Positions 1 to 4,961 of a stretch of 5,137 nucleotides of DNA are shown here, piece by piece (position 1 is the stretch's first letter; every line of letters begins with the position of its first letter). The stretch is from positions 1 through 5,137 of the forward strand of contig CAMHDX010000105.1 of the NCBI GenBank assembly GCA_946183895.1, given 5' to 3'. The notes beneath the pieces are model-generated. The model was not told the origin of the DNA and searched no databases. It saw nothing but the letters and a program-made list of their open reading frames with translations. A program made the position numbers and the translations under genes. Source of the stretch: an uncultured Porphyromonadaceae bacterium (GTDB lineage Bacteria; Bacteroidota; Bacteroidia; Bacteroidales; Muribaculaceae).

Positions 1-1472
1 GGCAGGTAGATGCGCGTCATGCACGTTTGCGCCAGCGTGAAGCCGTGAACGAACGCCTCGCCTTTCTGCCGATCGCGCTGCGAGGCGAAACGGTGAAGGG
101 TGTCGGCGAGATATTCGAAGTAAGGCTTCCAGTCCCCGTCAAATGCCATAGCCTCCATGAGTAGGCCTTGACGATAGGCATCGGTAGACAACTCATTCTG
201 CCGGTATGCCTCGGTGATGTAGCCGTACATCTGCTCGCGCACCACTTGGTTGGGGATGCGGAACTGCGTCTTGCCGCGGCGGCTGCCGGCGATGGTGAGC
301 AGGCCGAAGTAGTAGAGGAGGCTGACGAAGTTATCGGGCGAGGTGATTGTCTCGCTCGGGAACGAGCTCTTGAGCTCGGCGGTGATGCCGCCGGTCTCGA
401 TGATGGTCTGCACGATTGAGGCGTCGTTGTTGAAGCCGTGGTCCTTGCGGATGAGCATCCGCAGCTTGTTGTAGTCGGTGCGGATGTTGTTGTCGAGCAT
501 CGTCTTGGGCAGTTTGCCGCCGTTGTGAATGTACCAGTTCACGAAGTATAGCACCATGTCGCTATTGTACATGGTTGGGTTATCCAGACAATCTTCCGAG
601 AAGCAGTAGTTGTCGTACCACGGGCGCATGATGTCGATGAGCTCGTCGGTGGTGTGGCGGAAGGTGTAGTACTGCCGGTAGTAGTCGAGCATCTCGCGCA
701 CGTCGCTCTCAGTGAAGCCCACCATGTCGTTAAACTCGCGCCAGGCGGTGTAGTTGGTGCCGATGTTGAAGCCGCTGGTGAGGTCGTCCATCGTCACGGG
801 GCTCACGCCGGTGACAAACAAGCGGTCGATGGCGCTGTCGGTGCCACTCTTGATGGCGTTGAAGAAGGCTCGGAAGGCTCCGGTGCCGTGGGTCTGCGCC
901 TTGTAGTCGGGCTCGGTGGACGGGTCGGAGAGGATGGCGTTGGTGAAGTGGTCGTACTCATCGATGAAGAGGTAGATCTTGCGCCCAGCCTTGAAGCAGA
1001 GGCGTGAAATCGCCGCCAGCTTGTTGGCGGCACCGGTTGCAGCCCTGAGCACCGCAAGAGCGTTGTCGGGAAGCAAAGTCTTGTAGTCTTCAATGAACGC
1101 CTCAAATTGTAGGCTACAGTAGTTGTCTAATCGTTCCTTGTAGCCCTCGAGGTCGCCGGCGAAGGCCGAGAAGTCGAGGAAGAGCACGAGGTAGGAGTTG
1201 CGCAACGCGGTGGGGTGACTGCCGATGTACAGGTCGCCAAACAGGCGGTCAAAGCGCTCGGCGCGGTTCACGTCGTAGTACTTGCGCAGCATGTGCATCA
1301 GCAGCGACTTGCCGAAGCGCCGCGGACGGATAAAGAAGAAAAAACGGTTTGACGCCTCAATCTTGGGAATGAAGCGTGACTTGTCGACGTAGTAATAGTT
1401 TGAGAGGCGCACTTCCTCCCAGTTCTGCATCCCGTAGGGGATCCCCTTGACTTGCTGCTGTGACTGTTCCAT
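1..1472 (-). CDS. AAA-ATPase-like protein with expected C-terminal PD-(D/E)XK nuclease-like domain (partial, 3' end missing)
   Basis: My translation of the reverse strand from the ATG at 1472-1470 stays open for 490 codons to the window edge, so the stop lies outside. The N-terminus (residues 8-31, with GIPYGMQNWEEV and YYYVDKS) is the opening typical of the AAA-ATPase_like family (PF09820). An altered Walker A, RPRRFGKS, sits at about 49-56 and keeps the GKS but lacks the usual first glycine; this form is common in the family. Walker B is LFIDEYD at 168-174, and a sensor-like FVTGVSP lies at 219-225. Near 471-478 GEAFVHGF looks like the start of the PDDEXK_9 (DUF1703) nuclease-like domain, whose catalytic residues would be off the left edge. 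Such proteins have no settled role; defence or mobile-element functions have been suggested, and many copies per genome are common in Bacteroidales. The start is supported by a promoter about 26 bases upstream; there is no Shine-Dalgarno. The family call is confident; function is unknown. Confidence 0.92.
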   Translation of the reverse strand, partial: MEQSQQQVKGIPYGMQNWEEVRLSNYYYVDKSRFIPKIEASNRFFFFIRPRRFGKSLLMHMLRKYYDVNRAERFDRLFGDLYIGSHPTALRNSYLVLFLDFSAFAGDLEGYKERLDNYCSLQFEAFIEDYKTLLPDNALAVLRAATGAANKLAAISRLCFKAGRKIYLFIDEYDHFTNAILSDPSTEPDYKAQTHGTGAFRAFFNAIKSGTDSAIDRLFVTGVSPVTMDDLTSGFNIGTNYTAWREFNDMVGFTESDVREMLDYYRQYYTFRHTTDELIDIMRPWYDNYCFSEDCLDNPTMYNSDMVLYFVNWYIHNGGKLPKTMLDNNIRTDYNKLRMLIRKDHGFNNDASIVQTIIETGGITAELKSSFPSETITSPDNFVSLLYYFGLLTIAGSRRGKTQFRIPNQVVREQMYGYITEAYRQNELSTDAYRQGLLMEAMAFDGDWKPYFEYLADTLHRFASQRDRQKGEAFVHGFTLAQTCMTRIYL

Positions 1473-1498
1473 TGCTGTTATGCTCAATATCTAAATTG

Positions 1499-1529
1499 CA
1501 AATATACGACTTTTATTTGAATTCACAAT
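1499..1529 (-). promoter_or_regulatory. Bacteroidota-type promoter for the AAA-ATPase-like gene
   Basis: Read on the minus strand, TATATTTG (1506-1499) matches the -7 consensus TAnnTTTG of the Bacteroidota primary sigma factor. ATTG (1529-1526) lies 19 bases upstream as the -33 element. The inferred transcription start falls near 1492, giving a leader of roughly 20 bases before the ATG at 1472. The -33 element lies inside the first units of the adjacent heptamer repeat. It is the only CAAAnnTA match I found on this strand in the intergenic region. Confidence 0.75.
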
Positions 1530-1623
1530 GCACAATTTAAGACAATTCACAATGCACAATTCACAATTCACACAATTCACAATTCACAATGCACAATTCA
1601 CGATGCATAATTCACGATGCACA
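1521..1623. repeat. Heptamer tandem repeat, about 14 units of ATTCACA / ATGCACA
   Basis: The segment parses almost entirely into 7-base units of the form AT(T/G)CACA, starting ATTCACA at 1521, ATGCACA at 1528 and so on, ending with ATGCACA at 1617-1623. Two units are enlarged: 1535-1544 reads ATTTAAGACA and 1566-1574 carries an extra CA. Three of the last five units have diverged at their last two positions (ATTCACG, ATGCATA, ATTCACG). The open frame starting in it at 1528 is an artefact, because a repeat whose unit lacks stop codons stays open. The array begins inside the ATPase promoter. Low-complexity arrays of this kind occur between genes in several bacterial phyla; copy number may vary by slippage. 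Confidence 0.9.
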
Positions 1624-1735
1624 GGGTCTCCTGCAAATAACTATGTTGGATATAGGTGCGAATTGAGCAATAGTAGCGGCAGGCAAGTCGCTAGACTTGG
1701 CCTCCATAGCCGGCAGGAGCTATTGTCGTGTTGTC

Positions 1736-1829
1736 CTACAGCTATCGCCGTAGTTCATTTTCGTCGCTTTAACCCCACAGAGCCAAAGGCACTGTGAAGT
1801 TAAAGAGCTAACAACGGCTATCGCCGTAG
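1736..1829. repeat. Pair of near-identical 18-base hairpins flanking a larger hairpin
   Basis: The 18 bases at 1736-1753 and 1812-1829 agree at 16 positions and share the exact core GCTATCGCCGTAG. Each folds on itself around a TATC loop: CTACAGC against GCCGTAG in the first copy (one A-C mismatch), and ACGGC against GCCGT in the second. One of the two differences, A1740 against G1816, restores a base pair. The copies start 76 bases apart and bracket the hairpin at 1767-1805, giving a small-large-small order. Confidence 0.8.
1767..1805. other. Strong 39-base stem-loop
   Basis: CTTTAAC (1767-1773) pairs with GTTAAAG (1799-1805). A 2x2 internal loop follows, then CACAG (1776-1780) pairs with CTGTG (1792-1796). 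After a single A-A mismatch, GCC (1782-1784) pairs with GGC (1788-1790) around an AAA loop. This gives 15 Watson-Crick pairs in 39 bases. It lacks the GC-rich stem followed by a T run of a typical intrinsic terminator, and no neighbouring gene ends here, so a terminator role is unlikely. Confidence 0.75.
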
Positions 1830-2012
1830 ATGGTGAAGTAGTGTCGGTACGGCACTGATGGCGTAGAGTGGCAGGTCGTGTAGTACACCACTGGTTTTGG
1901 GGCCATTTAAACTTAGGCGTAGCGCCAATGTCGGTGCATAGCGCTTGATATAGGTGCCGAGACTCTTGGCATGCAGATTGGTGCCCGACTTTATTGCAAG
2001 AGAAGTCACATA

Positions 2013-2070
2013 ATTCATTATGAAAAACGTGAATTTTATCTCAAAATTCATTGGGAAAAACGTGATTTTT
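2013..2070. repeat. 25-base imperfect direct repeat with AAAAACGTGA core
   Basis: Bases 2013-2037 and 2046-2070 match at 22 of 25 positions and are offset by 33 bases. Both begin ATTCATT and contain GAAAAACGTGA followed by a T run. A related motif, CGTGATTTT then CGTGAATTTT then CGTG, appears at 2119-2141. CGTGAA/TTTT-type low-complexity stretches are familiar between genes in Bacteroidota; no function can be assigned. Open frames on both strands through here contain these repeats and are not credible genes. Confidence 0.8.
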
Positions 2071-2169
2071 CTCGTTTCTGAACCTGATTTTATATGCAAG
2101 TATATCTATCGTGCCTCCCGTGATTTTCGTGAATTTTCGTGCGGCTCATATTATTTTCACTCACCTGCA

Positions 2170-2198
2170 CTACCGTTGACCCTGCGGGTCGAAGGTAG
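2170..2198 (+). other. Stem-loop between the duplicated promoter segments
   Basis: CTACC (2170-2174) pairs with GGTAG (2194-2198). After one G-A mismatch, TTGACCC (2176-2182) pairs with GGGTCGA (2186-2192), including one T-G wobble, around a TGC loop. This is 12 pairs in 29 bases. The hairpin begins inside the upstream promoter copy and takes in its TACCGTTG. The bases after it are GC-rich rather than a T run, so it is not a standard terminator. Confidence 0.75.
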
Positions 2199-2216
2199 GC
2201 GGCGGTTCGGAAAACT

Positions 2217-2230
2217 GCAAATAAATTTGC
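2217..2230. promoter_or_regulatory. Palindrome overlapping the nqr -33 element, candidate operator
   Basis: GCAAATAAATTTGC is a perfect 6-base inverted repeat (GCAAAT/ATTTGC) around a central AA. The -33 TTTG of the nqr promoter at 2226-2229 lies within its right arm, so a dimeric regulator bound here would occlude the promoter or contact RNA polymerase. The regulator is unknown, and AT-rich palindromes of this size can arise by chance. Confidence 0.35.
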
Positions 2231-2257
2231 GTTTTCACTCACCTTGCACTACCTTTG
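2226..2257 (+). promoter_or_regulatory. Bacteroidota-type promoter for the nqr operon
   Basis: TTTG at 2226-2229 and TACCTTTG at 2250-2257 are separated by 20 bases, a full match to the Bacteroidota primary sigma factor consensus (TTTG, 19-21 bases, TAnnTTTG). It is the only plus-strand TAnnTTTG I found in the intergenic region. Transcription would start near 2263, about 120 bases before the nqrA ATG. Confidence 0.8.
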
Positions 2258-2262
2258 TAGCA

Positions 2263-2383
2263 CAAATTGTGTGGTATTGTTGTGCCTTCAAGTCGGCGAT
2301 TTGCTTAATCGGCTGGCTGACAGGCAGATAATGCTGCATGTTGCTTGTTGTAGATAATACATAATAATTAATTATAAGCAATA
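2263..2383 (+). promoter_or_regulatory. Putative 5' leader of the nqr transcript
   Basis: If the promoter at 2226-2257 is used, the nqrA mRNA carries a leader of about 120 bases. It can form CGATT/AATCG around a 5-base loop (2297-2311). A GCACAA (2260-2265) to TTGTGC (2280-2285) pairing straddles the inferred start. The last 30 bases are strongly AT-rich (TAATTAATTA at 2365-2374) with no Shine-Dalgarno, the usual unstructured Bacteroidota start context. I do not recognise a known riboswitch. The exact 5' end is inferred. Confidence 0.45.
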
Positions 2384-3709
2384 ATGGCTACAATTAAGTT
2401 AAAGAAGGGATTTGACCTGCGCCTCAAGGGGCAAGTCGATGCCGATGTAAAGCCGGTTGCGGGCATCGCCCCGCCAACGGTCGCCATCGTGCCCGATGAC
2501 TTTGTGGGGATTATTCCGCGCATGGATGTGCGTGCCGGCGATGCAGTGCAAGCCGGTCAAGTGTTGTACCACGACAAGAACCACGAGGCAATCAAGGTGA
2601 CATCGCCGGTTGCCGGTGTGGTGCGCGAGGTGCGCCGCGGTGAGCGCCGCAAGATTCTGGCGGTCATCATTGAGCCTAAGGGAAACGACGCGGTGAAGTT
2701 TGACACCAAGCGCAACCCGCAGGAGTTGTTGTTGGACAGTGGTTTATGGACCATGATGCGCCAGCGCCCCTACGATGTGGTGCCTAATCCTGACGTGAAA
2801 CCGCGTGACATTGTGGTGACGGCGTTTGACAGCGCTCCGCTGGCAACGCGTCTGCACAAGCTCACGGCTGAGCAGAGCGCCAATGCCGCTGCCGCAGTCA
2901 AGGCTCTGGCTACGCTCACCGCGGGCAAGGTCTATGTGGGCATCGCCCCTGACCAGGACATCAACATCGAGGGTGCTGAGACCAACGTGTTTGTCGGTCC
3001 GCACCCTGCCGGCAATGCCGGAGTGCAGATTGCCAACATCAAGCCTGTGAACAAGGGCGAAGTGGTGTGGACGCTGTCCATTGACACGCTGCTGCGCTTT
3101 GGCCACTTGCTGACTACGGGCGAGGTTGACTACACTGCCGAGGTTGCCGTGGTCGGTCCCTGCGCCGGCGAGCCGCGCGTGGTCAAGACCGTCATCGGCG
3201 CCCCCATTGCGTCACTGTTCACCGCACCTGAGGGCGACGACAACTGCCGCATCATCAGCGGCAATGTGCTCACCGGTGTCAAGGTGGCTGCCGACGAGTG
3301 GCTGCGTGCTCCTTACACCCAGCTGAGCGTAATCGCCGAGGTTGCCGAGCGCGATGAGTTCATGGGTTGGGCGGCGCTTAACCCCAATCGATTCAGCATC
3401 TACCGCCTGTTCACCACTTGGCTGGCAGGCAAGCGCAGCAAGCCCGTCAGCCTGGATGCCCGCATCAAGGGTGGCGAGCGCGCCATCGTGCGACTTGACG
3501 AGTATGACGACATGTTGCCGATGGACATCTACGCCGAGTTCCTCATCAAGGCCATTATTGCCCGCGACATCGAGAAGATGGAGCAGTTGGGCATCTATGA
3601 GGTGGCTCCTGAGGACTTTGCTCTCGCCGAGTTTGCCGACACGTCGAAGTTGGAATTGCAGCGCATCGTGCGCGAGGGTCTGGACTACCTGCGTGGTGAG
3701 ATGGAGTAA
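2384..3709 (+). CDS. nqrA: Na+-translocating NADH:quinone oxidoreductase subunit A
   Basis: NqrA is the peripheral, cytoplasm-facing subunit of Na+-NQR (EC 7.2.1.1) and takes part in quinone reduction; it carries no covalent flavin. The 441 residues are close to the roughly 446 of the Vibrio protein. The N-terminus MATIKLKKGFDLRLKG is characteristic. A biotinyl/lipoyl-like segment, SPVAGVVREVRRGERR, lies at 74-89. GPHPAG at 205-210 is the family signature, followed by the SGNVLTG stretch at 292-298 and a conserved C-terminal part from GGERAIVRLDEYDDMLPMDI (363-382) to the end. Only two cysteines are present (260 and 288) and there are no membrane segments, as expected. The gene is first in the operon, 28 bases before nqrB. 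The ATG at 2384 is preceded by an AT-rich stretch without a Shine-Dalgarno and gives the full N-terminal motif, so the start is secure. Confidence 0.97.
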   Translation: MATIKLKKGFDLRLKGQVDADVKPVAGIAPPTVAIVPDDFVGIIPRMDVRAGDAVQAGQVLYHDKNHEAIKVTSPVAGVVREVRRGERRKILAVIIEPKGNDAVKFDTKRNPQELLLDSGLWTMMRQRPYDVVPNPDVKPRDIVVTAFDSAPLATRLHKLTAEQSANAAAAVKALATLTAGKVYVGIAPDQDINIEGAETNVFVGPHPAGNAGVQIANIKPVNKGEVVWTLSIDTLLRFGHLLTTGEVDYTAEVAVVGPCAGEPRVVKTVIGAPIASLFTAPEGDDNCRIISGNVLTGVKVAADEWLRAPYTQLSVIAEVAERDEFMGWAALNPNRFSIYRLFTTWLAGKRSKPVSLDARIKGGERAIVRLDEYDDMLPMDIYAEFLIKAIIARDIEKMEQLGIYEVAPEDFALAEFADTSKLELQRIVREGLDYLRGEME

Positions 3710-3737
3710 TGTTTAATAATCTAAAGTCTTCACATAT

Positions 3738-4946
3738 ATGAAATTTTTGCGTAAATACATGGACAAGATTAAGCCCCATTTCGAGCCGGGTGGAAAGTTG
3801 GAGAAACTCCAATCGGTGTACGACGGAATGGAGACATTCTTGTTCACGCCCAACACGACAGCGGGGCCTCGTGGAGTGCACATCCACGACGGCAATGACC
3901 TCAAGCGCACCATGATCACTGTGATTGTCGCTTTGCTGCCCGCTCTGTTCATGGGCATGTACAACATCGGTTATCAGCACTACCTCGCCATCGGCGAGTT
4001 GGCGCAAACGTCAGGTTGGACCATCTTTTGCTACGGTATGCTGGCAATGCTGCCGGTGATTGTGGTCAGCTATGTGGTGGGCCTTGGCATTGAGTTTATC
4101 GGTGCCCAAATTCATCACAAGGAGATTCAGGAGGGTTTCCTGGTGACGGGTTTGTTGATTCCGATGATTGTGCCCATCAACACGCCGCTGTGGATGACGG
4201 CTGTCGCTACTGCCTTTGCCGTAATCTTTGCCAAGGAGGTGTTTGGCGGCACGGGCATGAACATCTTTAATGTGGCGCTGATCACGCGCGCAGTGCTCTT
4301 CTTCGGTTATCCTTCCAAGATGAGCGGCGACGACGCGTTTGTCAAGGTTGACGATGCCTTCGGCCTGGGTGGCGGCACGGTGGTTGACGGCTTCTCGGGC
4401 GCGACACCGCTGGGCCAGGTGGCGACCAATGTGGGCGACCAGTTGTCGCTGCATGATGTCGCCGGCAATGTGCTGGGCGAGTGTGACGCCTTCATGGGCT
4501 TCATCGCCGGCTCGCCGGGTGAGACCTCGACGCTGGCTATACTGATTGGCGCTGCGATTCTGTTGATCACGGGAGTTGCCTCGTGGAGGGTGATGTGCTC
4601 GGTGTTTGCCGGTGGCCTCGCCATGGCGGCGCTGGTGCATGCGTTCCCCAGCACAACCTATGCCGCATCGTTGCTCAGTCCGGTTGACCAGCTGTGCCTG
4701 GGCGGCTTCGCCTTTGCCGCGGTGTTCATGGCTACCGACCCTGTGACTGGCGCGCGCACCCACATCGGCCAATACATCTACGGCTTCCTGATTGGTGTAA
4801 TCACCATCTTGATTCGCACCTTCAACGGCGGTTATCCCGAGGGCGCCATGCTGGCAATCTTGCTGATGAATGCCTTCGCACCCCTGATTGACCACTGCGT
4901 TGTGTCTTATAACATTAAGCGTCGCTTGGGACGTGTCAAACAATGA
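3738..4946 (+). CDS. nqrB: Na+-translocating NADH:quinone oxidoreductase subunit B
   Basis: NqrB is the large membrane subunit of Na+-NQR. It carries one covalently attached FMN and, in Vibrio, riboflavin, and contributes to Na+ translocation and quinone binding. The 402-residue product has the family N-terminus with METFLFTPNTT (31-41) and DLKRTM (54-59). The flavinylation motif SGAT is at 220-223, so Thr223 is the expected phosphoester-FMN site, corresponding to Thr236 in Vibrio cholerae. DPVTGART at 334-341 is another conserved stretch. About eight to ten hydrophobic segments are visible, for example near 58-76, 94-117, 135-147, 150-168, 264-282, 285-302, 344-362 and 368-389. The QEGFLVTGLL region (131-140) matches the area tied to quinone-site inhibitors in Vibrio. 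Residues 176-181 read IFNVAL where many NqrB/RnfD proteins have Pro in place of Val179. FMN attachment by ApbE is family knowledge; no apbE is in the window. Confidence 0.97.
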   Translation: MKFLRKYMDKIKPHFEPGGKLEKLQSVYDGMETFLFTPNTTAGPRGVHIHDGNDLKRTMITVIVALLPALFMGMYNIGYQHYLAIGELAQTSGWTIFCYGMLAMLPVIVVSYVVGLGIEFIGAQIHHKEIQEGFLVTGLLIPMIVPINTPLWMTAVATAFAVIFAKEVFGGTGMNIFNVALITRAVLFFGYPSKMSGDDAFVKVDDAFGLGGGTVVDGFSGATPLGQVATNVGDQLSLHDVAGNVLGECDAFMGFIAGSPGETSTLAILIGAAILLITGVASWRVMCSVFAGGLAMAALVHAFPSTTYAASLLSPVDQLCLGGFAFAAVFMATDPVTGARTHIGQYIYGFLIGVITILIRTFNGGYPEGAMLAILLMNAFAPLIDHCVVSYNIKRRLGRVKQ

Positions 4947-4953
4947 AAGGAGG
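4946..4953 (+). promoter_or_regulatory. Strong Shine-Dalgarno site of nqrC
   Basis: AAAGGAGG begins on the last base of the nqrB stop codon and ends 8 bases before the nqrC ATG at 4962. This near-perfect anti-16S match fixes the nqrC start. It stands out because nqrA, nqrB and the divergent ATPase gene all lack a recognisable Shine-Dalgarno, as is common in Bacteroidota. Confidence 0.85.
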
Positions 4954-4961
4954 GCCTTACT

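Larger units (their letters stand above)
1628..1960. other. Hairpin-rich non-coding segment, possible structured RNA or non-autonomous repeat element
   Basis: No convincing gene is present, but closely spaced inverted repeats run through the segment. They are: CAAGTC/GACTTG with a 4-base loop (1684-1699); an 18-base hairpin at 1736-1753; a 39-base hairpin at 1767-1805; a near copy of the first 18-base hairpin at 1812-1829; AGTGTCG/CGGCACT with a 3-base loop (1840-1856); GTGTA/TACAC (1878-1888); GGCG/CGCC (1916-1926); and TCGGTGC/GTGCCGA (1931-1960). Longer pairings exist between CTCCTGC (1628-1634) and GCAGGAG (1713-1719), and between CAATAG (1668-1673) and CTATTG (1720-1725). GATATAGGTGC occurs twice (1649-1659 and 1947-1957). 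The pairings at 1840-1856 and 1931-1960 need G-U wobbles on the plus strand, which would be A-C mismatches in a minus-strand RNA, while 1736-1753 favours the minus strand, so the orientation is unsettled. No promoter match was seen directly upstream on either strand. Confidence 0.45.
2154..2257 (+). repeat. Duplicated promoter segment upstream of nqrA
   Basis: Bases 2154-2178 and 2232-2257 are imperfect direct copies, matching at 24 of 26 aligned positions with one single-base gap and one substitution, and are offset by 78 bases. Both start TTTTCACTCACC. The downstream copy ends in TACCTTTG, a perfect -7 element. The upstream copy ends in TACCGTTG, where the TTTG core is broken, and it has no TTTG at the -33 distance. 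The upstream copy therefore looks like a decayed or never-complete promoter duplicate. Confidence 0.85.

Noticed and set aside
654..1007. Plus-strand open frame inside the ATPase gene (also 168-419)
   Set aside because: Both are antisense to the AAA-ATPase-like gene, have Ala/Val/Gly/Glu-rich compositions typical of mirror frames, and carry no motif.
1521..1623. CRISPR array
   Set aside because: The units are 7 bases and contiguous, with no unique spacers of 25-40 bases and no cas genes nearby.
1528..1797. 89-codon plus-strand open frame starting in the heptamer repeat
   Set aside because: Its first third is the translated repeat (His-Asn-Ser-Gln-Phe-Thr periodicity), and the rest crosses the hairpin cluster; no homology was recognised.
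1767..1805. Intrinsic terminator
   Set aside because: The outer stem is AT-rich, no T run follows on either strand, and no gene ends next to it.
2020..2331. 103-codon plus-strand open frame upstream of nqrA
   Set aside because: It runs through the direct repeats, the duplicated promoter, the hairpin and the inferred nqr transcription start, and has no promoter or Shine-Dalgarno of its own.
2263..2383. Known riboswitch or tRNA in the nqrA leader
   Set aside because: Only short weak stems are visible; there is no tRNA arm pattern and no recognisable riboswitch core.
3555..4007. 150-codon minus-strand open frame across the nqrA-nqrB junction
   Set aside because: It is antisense to both genes and its apparent openness follows from their codon bias.
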